DNA of 64,000 bases from Larix kaempferi (taxonomy: Eukaryota; Streptophyta; Pinopsida; Pinales; Pinaceae), in the NCBI GenBank assembly GCA_027924585.1, contig BSBM01000179.1, positions 11,570,501 to 11,634,500 on the forward strand, written 5' to 3'. The notes under the pieces are model-generated. The model was not told the DNA's origin, searched no databases, and saw only the letters and a program-made list of their open reading frames with translations. Each line of letters starts with the position of its first letter. The stretch's first letter is position 1. The translations under genes were made by a program, and so were the position numbers. Positions 1-12,089 of this stretch are shown one piece after another.

Positions 1-1389
1 GGAACAAGTACTTATGCTTCATTATCGTACTTAAATTCCTTTGGGATCATGTAAGATCCCCTCACACCTGCCATCTATTTTGAGAAAAACAATGTTATCA
101 TGCCAAGTGGGGAAGATAATTGGGGTGGTGGCAATGACAGAGATATTTACATTTTAATTCAACATTTATGCTGTGTATGTGTCATTTTATTCTAGTTCTT
201 CGTAATTGGCCAACAATGTTAACTTTCTAGTTATTTAATGACATTTATTTAGAGAAGCATTTGGACTAAATCATGGTAGAGAAAAAAGTATAGTTCAAGG
301 TGATTTCACCAACATGTTTAACGAGTATATTTAGGTCTTATTAGTTATCACCAAGTTTCAATCATTCCTAAAAGTTAATACAGTACCAAAGACATGCTTT
401 CTTCAATTTATGATGTTTGATATGAAAAATTAACATTTACAACCATCATCTTGAAACAAAAAAAGTTAGTTTGGAACTTCAAGCTCTTTAATGAATTGTG
501 ATAATTTTTAATTGTAAGATCTACATGTTGTCTCCTTTTATAAGAATAATATTAATGACATTTATCATTATAACTTTAGTTAGAGATTTTTTATCTCTTT
601 TTTTTTAAATTTGATATAAAAAAAAATTATTTTTATGATTTAATGAAACAATTTGTTTTGTTCAAAATAATCAAATTTGATGTAGAATTGTTTTCATGAT
701 TTAAAATATAGTATGTTATCACTATTTGTTAGATTAATATTAACAACTATTATTATCTATGTCACTTTGCCTCGAGGTTTTTCAAACCTCTTTTTATATT
801 TAATAAAAAATATATATAATTATTTTTATGATTTAATGAAACAAATTGAAATTGTTTAACTAGAACAGGGATATTTTTATATTAAATAGAGATGCAATCC
901 ATAGCGATGAAAGTTCGTGGCTATAGAGACGAAAAGTCCATCCGTGGCTATAATGACGATCGTCGGGGGAATTTTCATTTTTTTCCAAAAATTTAAACTG
1001 TTTTTCCACGAAAACATCAATTTTAACTATTTCGTGGCAAACTTTCGTGGGACTTTTGAGCCATATGTAGTAGTGACCAATATCCGACAATTTACCTGTA
1101 TGCAGAATGGTGAACACACGAAGGATTGAACAACCCTTCTTGCGGTCTAGAACTATTATGAAAATACTAGTGGGAAGAAGAAGGATCGTCCGACCCTTCA
1201 TTCATTTATCTCGAGCCTCATTCAAAATGGGGTATTGGTTAATGAAATTCAACTTGAAATGAACATCATATTATACAGACACCAATTCATTTGATAATTT
1301 GTACATTTTTTACAACTTCAAATTGCTATCATAATTATCATATCGGAACACACCAAAATCCAATTTCAAAAGTGGCAATATCAAAAGAA
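1..1389. other. AT-rich non-genic DNA
   Basis: I see no supportable gene here. The sequence is strongly AT-rich with many short A and T runs. Short open frames exist on both strands near 860-1,200 but overlap each other and carry no family motif. A stretch at about 905-1,060 repeats the words CGTGGCTATA and TTTCGTGG several times, which could be the subterminal part of a DNA transposon, but I find no matching inverted end. Confidence 0.5.
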
Positions 1390-1392
1390 AAA

Positions 1393-1785
1393 GTATGGTT
1401 TTGGAACTTGGCTTTGGCACTTTTGGAAATGGTTTTGGCTCTTTAGGAACCGATTTTTTCACTTTTGGAACCTTGATTTGGCACTTTCGGAATCGGTTTT
1501 GGCACTTTTGGAATCGGTTTTGGCACTTTCGGAACCGGTTTTGGCACTTTTGGAACCGGTTTTGGCACTTTTGGAACCTTGATTTGGCACTTTCAGAACC
1601 GGTTTTGGCACTTTTAGAACCAGTTTTGGCACTTTTGGAATTGGTTTTTGGCTCTTTTGGAACCTTGATTTGGCACTTTCGGAACCGGTTTTGGCACTTT
1701 CAGAACCGAATTTGGCACTTTTGGAACCGATTTTGGCACTTTTGGAACTCGGATTTGTCACTTTTGGAACCAAATTTTGCTTGAT
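1393..1785. repeat. 21-bp minisatellite (about 18 units)
   Basis: Tandem units of about 21 bp, consensus TTTTGGCACTTTTGGAACCGG, repeat across this stretch. Variants (AATCGG, AACCTTGATTTGG) recur every four to five units, giving a weak higher-order pattern. Because 21 is a multiple of three, both strands stay open (a seven-residue peptide repeat, FWHFWNR, on the plus strand). I read those frames as by-products of the repeat and not as genes. Confidence 0.9.
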
Positions 1786-2689
1786 TTTGGGGTTTAGAAA
1801 GGCTATTTTTGACCCGTGTTCAAAGTGACTTGGACTAGAATAAGTCCAAATTTAATGAAATTGGCGTTATAGCTTTGAATTAGGAATTGTGTTTTATAGG
1901 GATTAGGGGGTATAAACATTAAGTATTATATGGGTTAAGAGTTTTAATTGGTTGCAATTATAATTAATAATAGTTAGGGTTTAGGGTTATAAGGGTAAGA
2001 TTTTATATGTATTATAGGTATTATGTGTTGTATTATGGGATATAATGGTGACGGATAAAGAGTTATTAATTGTTATGGGTTATAGATATTATAGGTAAGG
2101 GTTATATAGTTTATAGGGACTATATTGAAAAAATATAAGTCGTTGTGTATCATGTTTGTCATTATCTTAGTCGAGCTTACATCATTTATTTTCATTTTGC
2201 ATTGTAATAGCATTTTGTTGTGTTGTTTTATTGTTATAGAAGTGAAATTATTATTAATAATGATTTAATTAAAACGTGTTTCAAGGTTGTAATAATAGCA
2301 ATCCATTTTCTTGATTAACTATGGTTTTTGCTTAATTACATGTAAAATTTAGATGCAAATGTAAATTAGAAGTTCACGATAAATTAGTATAAAAAATTGT
2401 TTGTAATAGGGGAATGAAATGCATTGTACTATTAAAATAATTTTTAAAATTAATTAATTTAAATATAATTATGGTATAAGATGTCAAATATTTCTATATT
2501 TTATTTTATAATATAATTTCACAAAATTGTTTACATTATTTGTAACAATATGATAGTAACTGCACTGTAAGGAAGAAGTTATCATTGATGTGTTTTAATA
2601 AACACCTCTCACAGTTTTTTAAAATAAATATGCATGAAGATTTTCACAATTTAATATGCATGATGTTTATACACAATATAAAATTGGAG
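1786..2689. other. AT-rich non-genic DNA
   Basis: No coding or RNA feature is visible. The stretch 1,900-2,130 is rich in TTATAGG and TTATGGG words of low complexity, and includes two adjacent copies of the plant telomere word TTTAGGG at about 1,974-1,989, too few to call an interstitial telomere tract. Confidence 0.5.
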
Positions 2690-3180
2690 GAATTTGTTTT
2701 TGATACATATCTAGCAAACATGAGAATTCACATCTAATATCACCTAAAATCATCTAAGATAAAAATCTAGTAATTACATCTAAAATCACCTAATATAATC
2801 TAGCATACCATCATCATCATCACCACCTAACAAACATAAACATCATCTAAATAACCATCACACACATCTGACAAACATAATCTAACATACACATCTATCA
2901 TCACCTATCAAACATAAGCACCATTTTACATACACATAAAAAAATAGCTAACATAATCTAACATACACATCAAACATGATTTAAAATACGCATGTAAACA
3001 TTACCTAACATCATCTAACAGATACATCTAATAGATTTAAACATCATCTAACACACAAATGTAATAATAATATCTAACCAAATACAAGCTACATTATCTA
3101 ACATAACCATCACACACATCTAACAAACATCATATAACATACACATCTATGAAGCACACCTAGAAAACATATCTAATATG
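2690..3180. repeat. Degenerate CATCTAAC-type repeats
   Basis: About 490 bp built from imperfect copies of short words such as CATCTAACA, CATCACCTAA and ACAAACATAA at irregular spacing of about 20-30 bp. There is no open frame of note. It looks like an old, diverged minisatellite. Confidence 0.6.
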
Positions 3181-3234
3181 AGGCATCAATACCTCTGCAG
3201 GGAACAAAAGTAGACTAGAGAGCATCATATATAT

Positions 3235-4235
3235 ATATATTCCTGAAGATGCATCTCACCCATTATGACCATCCTATCTAGAAGTGAGGCGAGTGGAGTA
3301 TGAGATGGTGGATGGTCAGGTCATTGAGAAGGAGAGGGTGGTCAATCGAAGTATGGATGAGATGGAGATGGCGGTGGTTCAACTAGGTGTGGACGAGGAA
3401 ATAGCACGGAAATAGTGGTTGGTCGTAATGGTGAGGAGGAGGAGGAGGATGACGATTATTGCTTCCCTAATTAGATGTAGAGGAAGACTGACTACCATGG
3501 ACATACCTCCTAAAATCTAGAAGGTTGGTTGCACCTACGATATAATGCATCAAACCCATCATATCACCAAGAATAATATACCATATCTCTACTGGCTCAG
3601 AGAATCGTAGGATCTTCTGAAACCATACAAGGTGGAATCCCTGTATAACCAACAATGTGGATAACCTGTCAACCACATCCTCCTAAAATATTGCATTGGG
3701 CATGTGTCACGGGCCAATTTTGGGAAAATCAGGAAACTCAGGCTCATCCATATCCTTATCTTCCACTAGTGGAGGCCCCTCCTTATAATAGCTGAATATC
3801 TACAAATTATATGGTATACAACAATAATTAGACAGTTTCATTAAACAATTTAATACAACAATTTAAAGAAAATGTTAAAATAAATTTCATTTGCATTAAG
3901 TAAGACAATAAAATGCAACTAAATTAACTAAAACATAACATTAATATTACCTCTGTCATCTGGTCGCTCATCCCAGGTGAAAAATATGTTATTGCATCCT
4001 CGTCAGTCTAATCCCTCTTAAGGATATGACACAAGCCAGTCCAAAGTATGATCATCCTCGTTGGCTAGTAACTTGAGTACCTTTGAGGTGATACTCACTG
4101 GGAACTCCAGTTAGCCCCTCTTAGGCGACATATGTCCCGACATATGCATTTTCACCTCATTCATCTCCCTAGGAGGGAGGCGATGAAATGATGGCCTCAT
4201 GATCGGAAACCTACCAAAAAATAAACAAAATAGCT
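3235..4235 (-). pseudogene. Decayed reading frame of unknown family
   Basis: Reading the minus strand from about 4,210 down to 3,240 and passing over several stops and a frame change gives a long run of protein-like sense. It starts near MRPSFHRLPPREMNEVKMH and includes KVLKLLANEDDHTLDWLVSYP, an acidic stretch near PLVEDKDMDEPEFPDFPKI, an open segment (3,467-3,676) and a His/Pro-rich tail. Composition is protein-like and unlike the flanking AT-rich DNA. I do not recognise a domain. It is probably part of an old mobile element because no host-gene feature such as clean introns is visible. Boundaries are approximate. Confidence 0.35.
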
Positions 4236-5163
4236 CTAAAGTAAAAGGGAATTTAAACCTCCCCTCAAACTGTGGACAACATCAATCCAGAGAAAAACAA
4301 AACTACCACAAAAAAATGGCAAACCACCTAACCTTGATGTCCCTGTGCTAAATAATCTACATGATATAATAGAGAGAAACTAATGTGATTCCCATTAGTT
4401 GTGAAGTTCACCACCATCGTAACCAAAAGAGAGAGGCACCTAAACTCCTCTGCACCAAAAGAATCAATATGCAAATGTCCTCCAGAAAACTCAAAAAAAT
4501 AGCTTCAATTACCTAGTCATTGATATATCTCCAAGAGTACACAAAATGACTCTCTATTGCAACCCTATGTGGGACATCAATGAACTAGGGGAAATCCTCC
4601 CTTCTCCTAAATATCCCAATGATGAAGTAGATTTCCTCCTCTATGGGATGAAACCACAAATCAGGGCCAAACCAAAAGGGTTGTCTACATTGATCCCAAT
4701 GATGTAACAATTGCATCAAAAGATTTGAGTTTCCCTTTGGGGATGTCGCCTTCTAATGGAAATTGAGTAGGATAACAACCCTCAAGAGGTCTTGTGTTTG
4801 TGTTGTAATGGGTTGAGGGTACAAGTGTCTCTCCCTCTTTTTGGCCTCCCACTCCCATACAACATTGTATAGATCCACCCACGCCCGCTTCTCCTATTAA
4901 ATCTCTCACCGCTTATGTCTCTGATTCACATATAAATTCCATCAGTCTTATAAATAGACACATACATGTACATAAAAAATTAAATATTTCAGTAAATGGT
5001 CATTTTATTTATTAATATCCAAACAATAAGTGTTTTCTCATAATAAATGAATTTAACAAGGGGTGTTCCTATATAACAGTCATGCATCGCTCGCGGTGCA
5101 CTTTGTAATAGAAACACACCATTGACTATGGTCTACATTTGGGGATTTTAATTGTAGTGAATG
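4236..5163. other. Non-genic DNA left of copia-1
   Basis: No recognisable feature. A 74-codon minus-strand frame at 4,685-4,909 has no motif. The stretch ends at the left LTR of the copia-1 element. Confidence 0.4.
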
Positions 5164-5621
5164 TGAAGTTTCTAACCATGTTTAAGTGTAATAATGCATG
5201 CAATTATTAAGCAAAGCAAAAGTAAAAAATGGCATTCACATGCAGTATACAAAGATTTACCTTGGAAACCCCGAAGGGAAAAAACAACTTAATTTAGATC
5301 TTCACCACTCTCTTCGTTTCTTTTTTTATTGTATTAAATCAATTGTTTACAATACAATATATAGGTATTCACCAACCTTCGAAACCCTGATTCCCAAACC
5401 ATAATCAAATTATAATGCACTGAAAACCATTGGTCGAAAATAGCAAAAAATGAGACAAAAAACAACCTTGAAATTTTTCCTCATGGGCTTCACCCATAAA
5501 CCCCTGAATGGGTTCATACTACCCTCCATGCTTCCCCATGACCCCCTTCATTCGGGGGATATCCCCTGAACCTCCTCTAGAGGGTGGGTAGTCATGTAGA
5601 GAATATAACACTTACCCAACA
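5164..5621 (-). repeat. copia-1 3' LTR
   Basis: Left copy of the copia-1 LTR, about 458 bp. In element orientation it begins TGTTGGGTAAGTG at 5,621 directly after a purine tract. The right copy is about 105 bp shorter through an internal deletion, with many point differences, showing an old insertion. Confidence 0.8.
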
Positions 5622-5634
5622 TTCTCCCACTTGT
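5622..5634 (-). other. copia-1 polypurine tract
   Basis: On the minus strand the bases AAGTGGGAGAA lie directly before TGTTGGG, the start of the 3' LTR. This is the usual copia arrangement for priming of plus-strand DNA. Confidence 0.7.
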
Positions 5635-5799
5635 TGTTTTCTTTGCATATAGGGAGTACAATATTTTATCATATCATAACTATAAGGAACGAATTCCCAT
5701 TGCTTCTCTACACCAACAAAAATTCTCAGTGCTCACATATTTTTTTAATGAATCTACAACATTCTCCAAAGTATTGAATTTCTCCAGCAACATCTTGCT

Positions 5800-6260
5800 T
5801 TCAACCATGTCTCTTACAAAGTGATACTACACATCAATGTGCTTCGTTATTGAGTGATCAGCAGGGTTCTTGGCTAAGAATATTCCACTCTAATTGTCAC
5901 AATCTAACCTCACAGCTTTTTTTTCAAACCCAATGTCTAAACATAATCTCTATAACCATACAACCTCTTTACTTATATGAGCGGTTGCCATGCATTCATC
6001 TTATGTAGTTGGTAGTGCCATTACAACCTGTTTCTTACTCATCCAACTAATAGCACCTCCAAATGGGTTAAACACCTACCCACTTATAGATATTCTACAA
6101 TCCAAATAACCATACCAGTCAACAACAACAAAGCCATGTACATTCAACATGTTGTCATGTCCAACTCTTCCTTGACAACATATTGCACTATTTGTAGTTC
6201 CGTACAAATACCTGAACACCCTCTTTACAGTTGTCCAATGCTACTTTCTCGAGTTTTGAC
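5800..6260 (-). pseudogene. copia-1 RNase H remnant
   Basis: Between the reverse transcriptase fragment and the 3' LTR the minus strand carries decayed copia RNase H text. At about 5,815-5,880 it corresponds to the family's C-terminal segment with HIDV and HFV words, and at about 6,050-6,130 to the GYxDSDW-like region. No frame longer than about 60 codons survives. Assignment rests on order and on these short matches. Confidence 0.5.
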
Positions 6261-6366
6261 ATATACCTGCTCAAAACTCCCACTACATGATCAATTTCAA
6301 GTCTAGTGTATACCATGGCATACATCAAACTTCCAACTACACTAGCATAAGGAACCAGAAACATGC

Positions 6367-6412
6367 CTTCTTCTTCTTCTTCTTCTTCTTCTTCTTCTTC
6401 TTCTTCTTCTTC
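6367..6412. repeat. (CTT)n microsatellite, about 15 units
   Basis: An uninterrupted run of TTC/CTT triplets inside the pol region of copia-1, between the RT and RNase H remnants. It probably grew after the element died. Confidence 0.95.
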
Positions 6413-6531
6413 AGTCTTGGGACATTTTTTGCAAATAATATTACACCTACACGAATAGGTATTTTTATTGGTTTACATTCCTACATGTTAAACCTATCTA
6501 GTATTGTCTCAACATAGTTTCTATGGTTCAA

Positions 6532-7230
6532 CTAGAATTTCCTTTCTGCGTGATTTCTCTTGATCTCCATCTCCAATATGAAACTTGAAGAATGAAGATC
6601 CTTCACGTCGAACTTGGAGGATAGTTGTGATTTCACCTCCTTGATTACATCCATGTTGTTTCCAACCAACAACTTGTCATTGACATACAACACTACATAA
6701 ACAAAATATTTTCCAACCTGCTTGCAATAGACACAATGATCATCTTTGATTCTCACAAATCCCAATCCCAATATGTATGTATTGAAATTCTAGTACCACA
6801 TCCTTGCAGATTGTTTTAGACCATAAAGGGACTCCTTCAACTTGTAACAAAATTCTTATTACCCTTTACTGTAAATCCTTCAAGTTTCTTCATGTAGATT
6901 TATTCTTCCAAGTCCCCATATAGGAGCATTGTTTTTACATCCATTTGGTCTACCTCCAGATCAGATGTTGCAGCAAGAGATAATAGGAATCTAATGGAAT
7001 TCAATTTTTAAACGGAGGAAAATATCTCACCAAAGTCAATTCCATCTTTCTGAGAATAACCTTTTGCTACCAGTCGAACCTTGTAATTCTTGACTTTTCT
7101 TGTTACATTCAATTTCTTTTTGAACACCCATTTGATACCAAAATATTTTCTTCTATCGGGAAATTTGACCAAATACCAAGCCTCATTTTTCACCAAGGCC
7201 TCCATTTCTTCTCCCATGACCTTCTTCTAG
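6532..7230 (-). pseudogene. copia-1 reverse transcriptase remnant
   Basis: Two open pieces of a copia RT are in order on the minus strand. The upstream piece (7,008-7,217) reads through EMEALVKNEAWYLV, KWVFKKKLN and VRLVAKGYSQKDGIDF, the N-terminal RT signature. The downstream piece (6,532-6,771) holds the catalytic region with YVND where active elements have YVDD, then SQLSSKFDVKDL. Stops separate them, and loss of the first catalytic aspartate would itself inactivate the enzyme. Confidence 0.8.
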
Positions 7231-7581
7231 AGTTTGCACTCTTTAGAATTAATTTCCTCTTTAATAGATCTAGGTTCACCATTAATAGCATATAGAACAA
7301 AGCCATAACGAAAATCGAGTGGACTATACCTTTTAACTGGAATCCTTACACAATCATATCTCCTTAAGGTTGGATCTATGGTTCCATTTCATCATCTGAT
7401 TCAAGGGACTCTTCCTCCTCATTTGAATCAGATCCTTCATTCTTTATCTAAAACTCCATTTTCTTTGGTCCCTTTTCTTTTGATTCATCTTCATTCTTGG
7501 AATTGTTCTCAACTTCTCTAAAGACAACATCTCAATTGTACATTGTTTTCCTTGTTACAGGATTCAACAGTTTGTAATATT

Positions 7582-8300
7582 TCAGTCCATCTTTGTATCC
7601 AATAAAGATACATTTCTCTTATTTTTTATCCATCTTGCTCCTCTTCTTCCTAGGAATATGCACAAAATCATAACACCCAAAAAATGTGCAAGAAAAGGCT
7701 TCTTACCATACCATACCTCGTGAGGAATCTTGTTGACCAATGTTGATGTGGGTGATTGATTCTTCATATAACATGTAGTGTCAACATCTTTGGCCTAGAA
7801 TTATTGTGTTATCCCTACGCCACATAGCATACTCCTCGAATTGTCCATCAACAACCTATTCATCCTTTTTATGACCCCATTCTATTGGAGTGTATAAGGA
7901 TTTGTATTTTTCTATGCTATACCACGCTATTTGCATAACTGATCAAACTCTTTAACACAAATTCACCTCCATTGTCAGTTCTCAACACTTTTGTTTTCCT
8001 TCATGTTTTTTTTTCCACAAGAGCCTTAACCTGCTTGAATTTACTGAAAACCTTAATTTTCCTTTTTAAGAAATACAACCACATATTCCTTGAGAAATCA
8101 TCTCTGAATGACACATAATATACTGATCCTTCCAATGATGGAATAGCTACAAGACCAAACACATCATTGTGTATTAACTCTAGGATCTCCTTTTCCCTTG
8201 TAGCACCATAAGAGAATTTTACTTTATTTTTCTTCCCATATAAACAATTCTCACAGAAATTGAAATCTATTTTTCAATTAAAAATACCTTCAACCATACC
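7582..8300 (-). pseudogene. copia-1 integrase remnant
   Basis: The open piece at 7,582-7,767 contains NKIPHEVWYGKKP, the segment after the integrase core that is strongly conserved in copia elements. Upstream sequence to about 8,300 reads as broken integrase core text, including the stretch before the NGV-type motif. Stops and frame changes are frequent. Confidence 0.6.
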
Positions 8301-8315
8301 TTTACCTTGTAATGC

Positions 8316-8900
8316 TTGAAGGCCCTTCTCTCCAATATGCCCCAACCTTCTATGCCACAACATAATATCTCCTCTAAAGACATCTATGTCTTTACTTTAT
8401 TCATTTTTACTCTCAGGAACAATAGATTTGTTACACCCATCAGTGACAGTGCTTCCCAACAAGTTGTACAGAGTTCCACACTGAAATCCCCTCTTCAAAA
8501 CCATTGCTCCTCAAACCATTTTATATCTATATTTTTTTAATACAATATCTACACCTACATCACTCAATGTGCTAATAGATATCAGGTTTCTCGTTGGTTA
8601 TGGAATGTGTAAAACACCAGGAAGGGTTCTAATCCTTCTATCCTTAAGGAGTAATTTCACTTTTCCATGCCCTATGATTTGGGTTGGCGAATCATATCCT
8701 AGGAGGACATTGCCTCCATTATACCTTTCATACTCATAGAACCACTCATTGTTGAGATTCATATGAAAAGAATCTCCTCATTCAATCAACCAAAAATCAC
8801 TTATGGATTGTGTACTTATAGAATCCAATTACACATCCCCTCCTTCTTCATAGGAGGAATTTCCTTCTATGGTCGGAGTATCCTCTGGCCCTTTACCTCT
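8316..8900 (-). pseudogene. copia-1 protease / pre-integrase remnant
   Basis: By order this interval should encode the end of gag, the retropepsin and the zinc-binding pre-integrase region. The minus strand reads as broken protein-like text, but I find no surviving DSG motif. The plus-strand frame at 8,316-8,540 is a shadow. Confidence 0.35.
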
Positions 8901-9680
8901 TTCAACACTTTTTGATCTTCAGTTCTTCTTATAATTCCCAACCTTACCACATTTCTAACATAATTTATTCAAATATTGTCCCAAATATTTATATCTTCCC
9001 CTAGATTTACATCTTTCCCCTATAGATCTTCTTTTTATAATCTTTGGAATAACCTCTCACTTATAAGGCATCAGTTCTAGCATTTTCCATGGATTTTCTC
9101 CTCATTTCCTCTTAAAACAAGGATGCAGTTACATCCTCAAAATTCAATGTAGACTGAGTAGTACTACCTATTGCCACAACCAGATTATCCCGAGAGTCTG
9201 GTAGAGAACATAACAAGGTAATACACTTCTCCTTCTCATACATCTTAATATCAATTGATATTAGTTGACTTACCAAAGTATTTAATGCATTTAGGTGCTC
9301 TCTCACGGAGTCATCATCTTCCATCCTAAGATGATATAGTTTATTTCACATAAACAATTTAATTATCGGGGACTTTGACTGAGACAAATTCCTTAACTTT
9401 TCCCACAACTTCTTTGCAATGTCTTCTCCAGAGACATCCAATAGTACCAAATCTAAGAGAGAAACATGAATTGTACTTCTTGCCTTTCTATCCAACTTAT
9501 CCCAATATTAGTTCGACATAGCAGTAGGTTTTGTACTTGGATCCATGGCCACCCACTATTCCTTATCTACTAAAAGATTCTCCATCTTGAGCTTCCACAT
9601 CTCAAAATGTTGTCCATTAAATTTTTCAATTTACACTATAGAACTGCTCGCCATTCTTTTAGCAAAAGAATAACCCCTGC
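8900..9680 (-). pseudogene. copia-1 gag remnant
   Basis: The open segment 9,112-9,324 on the minus strand reads EHLNALNTLVSQL then ITLLCSLPDSRDNLVVAI and LNFEDVTASL. This is the UBN2-type copia gag core, in which a conserved LLxSLPxS motif precedes a short linker. Flanking text to about 9,680 continues the domain with stops. A decayed zinc knuckle region lies near 8,930-8,960. Confidence 0.75.
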
Positions 9681-9768
9681 AGATATCCCATTGAACCTAG
9701 TTTTATTATAGACCCAAGAACCAAGCTAAACCCTCTACAACAAAGGTGTCCCCCTGAACCAAATACTA

Positions 9769-9782
9769 CTTGGATACCAATT
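9769..9782 (-). other. copia-1 primer binding site (degenerate)
   Basis: On the minus strand TTGGTATCCAAG follows the end of the right LTR. It matches the common initiator tRNA-Met primer site TGGTATCAGAGC only in part, consistent with the age of the copy. Confidence 0.55.
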
Positions 9783-10135
9783 CAAATTTCTAAACCTATT
9801 TAAGTTTAACAATGCATACAATTCTTAAGAAACACAGAAAGCAAGCAATGGCATTCACACACAGTAGACATATATTTTCCCTGGAAACCCTGAAGGAAAA
9901 AAATGGATTAACTTAGAGCTTCACCATTGTCTTTGTTTCTATTTTCATTGTATTAACTCAATTTTTTATAGTATAATATATAGGTATTCACCAACCTATG
10001 AAAACATAATTCCCAAACCATAATCAAATTAGAATCAGCTGAAAACCATTGGCTAAAAATTTCCAAAAACAAGTCCATCTCCTGAACCCTCACCAAAAGG
10101 TGGGTAGTCATGTAGATAATATAACACATACCCAA
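9783..10135 (-). repeat. copia-1 5' LTR
   Basis: Right copy of the copia-1 LTR, about 353 bp, starting in element orientation near ATTGGGTATGTG. It aligns along its length with the left copy except for one deletion of about 105 bp. Confidence 0.75.
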
Positions 10136-10599
10136 TAGAATGGAAGAGGGGGAACTTCCATATAGTCTAAAAGAAGAATCCGGGGGTCAAAATATTTGTT
10201 GGAAAATTGAGGAAATAGAGTCTAATGGGAACAGAGCTAACATTAACCAATAGAATTGGTGGAAACCCTGAGAATCTTGAGGATGGAATTACATAGTTGT
10301 AGAGATGATAATGAAAGAATGTTGAGGGCTCACGAACAACAGAACCAATTGAATACCCAAATAATGCAAAGCTTGAATTTATCGCAAAGAAAAATGCAAG
10401 TTGGGTGAACCCCATTCCATGATAAATAAGATAGAGAACTTTACATGAAGAGATCCTATGAAATATCCATACATTCCAATAGTGATACTAGGAATCCTGG
10501 ACTCTATGTCTCGCCATCTCATGTAGCCAGAAATTCCTACTCATATGAAGAATCAAGGAGTAGCCCAAAAATGTATTCATCTAGACATCATAAAAGAAT
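10136..10599. other. Spacer with possible gypsy leader
   Basis: No defined feature. From about 10,440 the plus strand begins to read as protein-like text leading into the gag of the next element, so part of this stretch may be its N-terminal gag. Confidence 0.35.
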
Positions 10600-11455
10600 A
10601 CATGTGGAGAAAGAGTTATAAGAGGGTCTTAGGAAGATTAAGCAACCCACTTTTGATGGTGATCATAATAAAGGAGAAGATGTTGAAGCTTGGCTATTAG
10701 GGATGAGGAAACACCTCTACTTATATAAATACTCCTCAAATATGGAAGCTAGAATAGCCAATTACAATTTGTAGGGAAAGTCTTCCTTTTGGTGGGATCA
10801 ACAAGTCCAAGTAAAGCATATCAAGGAAAAGAAGATCACATGGAAGCAATTCAAGAGGTATTTCCAGTAGAAATATATATATCTAAACATTACTATGAGA
10901 AAAATATGGAAGACTTATTTGAACTCAAGCTTGGAAATATGTCTATAGAGGAGTATGAAAAGAAGTTTTTGGAATTTATTTTGTATGTTGGATTCCTTAA
11001 GGATGAGAAAGTAAAGATACATATATTTTTGAGTGGATTACCTTCATTTTACAGAGATAGACTTCAATCTGATGAGCCCAATACTTTGGAGGAGGAAATT
11101 TGGAAAGACAAATGAATATATGAAAAAAGCAAAGGAAAAATCAATTTTCACAAGTCTTGGAGGAACAATAAAAAAGATAAGCAGAATCATAGGAAGAAAT
11201 AATTTAAACCTCCTTTTCTCAAGAACCAATGAAACTCATATCATCAAAGTAATCCAACTCAATAGGGACCCAAGATGGCAGACTCTAGAGAGAGAGAAAC
11301 AAGGAAGCAACTCAAGTGTTGGGTATGTGAAGGAGATCATATGTATCAATATTGTCCTCATAAAGGAGACAAGTTGAGACTGTGCACAACATTCAAGAAG
11401 CAATTACAGCGGAGGATGTAGCCAAAAAAAATCCCAGGATCCATGCATAGCACCA
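10600..11455 (+). pseudogene. gypsy-2 gag remnant
   Basis: Plus-strand text from 10,630 reads KIKQPTFDGDHNKGEDVEAW, then the WWDQQV and KRYF words of a Ty3/gypsy capsid (Retrotrans_gag) domain, with the longest clean stretch at 10,789-11,115 (KNMEDLFELKLGNMSIEEY ... FLSGLPSFYRDRL). A CX2CX3HX4C-like zinc knuckle (CWVCEGDHMYQYC) follows at about 11,310-11,350. At least five stops and a frame change break it. Confidence 0.75.
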
Positions 11456-11459
11456 ATCC

Positions 11460-11830
11460 AATATGATTGAGGTTGAAGGTAATATTAGCAATCAATCTAT
11501 AGCCATTTTAATCAATTCAAGGTCAATTCATAGTTGTATTGATCCTAATATGGTTGAAATATTTCCGTTAAAGAAAAGTAAGCATGATAAATCATAGTTG
11601 GTTCAGTTGGCTACTGGAACCAAAAGAACAATTAATGAGATAGTAAAGGGTTTCCCATTTGATATGCATGGTATCCACATATTTGTAGATTTGAACATAA
11701 TACCTCTTGGTTCTTATGATGTGCTTATTGGGATGGATTGTTTGATGCACACCATGTTATTTTATATTTCCATAACAAGACTCTCACTTGTCTTGATGAA
11801 CAAGGAGAGCTGAATATAGTGAAAGGCATG
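11460..11830 (+). pseudogene. gypsy-2 protease remnant
   Basis: The frame reads AILINSRSIHSCID where retropepsins have a D-S-G triad, so the catalytic aspartate and glycine are both changed. The downstream open piece (11,598-11,813) holds FVDLNIIPLGSYDVLIGMDCL, the conserved end of the gypsy protease (GxDVILGMDWL class). Confidence 0.75.
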
Positions 11831-12089
11831 CTAAGGCCTAGTTCCATAAGGCAAGTTTTAGTTGTGCATTTAAAAAGGTGATTAAGAAAAGGATGTAAAT
11901 TGTATGCAACTCATGTGGAAGGGCCAGAAAAAAAAATAAATGCCCCAGCTTGGAATATTTTCCAATATTATAGGAATCTACCCATGTGTTTGAAGAAATA
12001 CCAGTTTTGCTACCTAAAAGAGACATTGATTTCTCTATTGACTTGGTACCTAGAGCTAACCCAAATTCCAAAATACCATATAGAATGAG

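Larger units (their letters stand above)
5164..10135 (-). mobile_element. copia-1: decayed Ty1/copia LTR retrotransposon
   Basis: A full-length but heavily mutated copia element on the minus strand. Its two LTRs (5,164-5,621 and 9,783-10,135) share long near-identical stretches. The polypurine tract lies just inside the left LTR and a degenerate primer site just inside the right LTR, which fixes the orientation. Internal order from the right is gag, integrase, reverse transcriptase, RNase H, the Ty1/copia order. Every domain is broken by stops and frameshifts, so it can no longer encode its own proteins. I could not find a clean target-site duplication. Confidence 0.85.

Noticed and set aside
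1395-1784. Overlapping 129- and 104-codon frames
   Set aside because: They follow from the 21-bp minisatellite and show only its seven-residue repeat.
1974-1989. Interstitial telomere tract (TTTAGGG)
   Set aside because: Only about two units in a TTAGGG/TTATAGG-rich low-complexity stretch; chance is sufficient.
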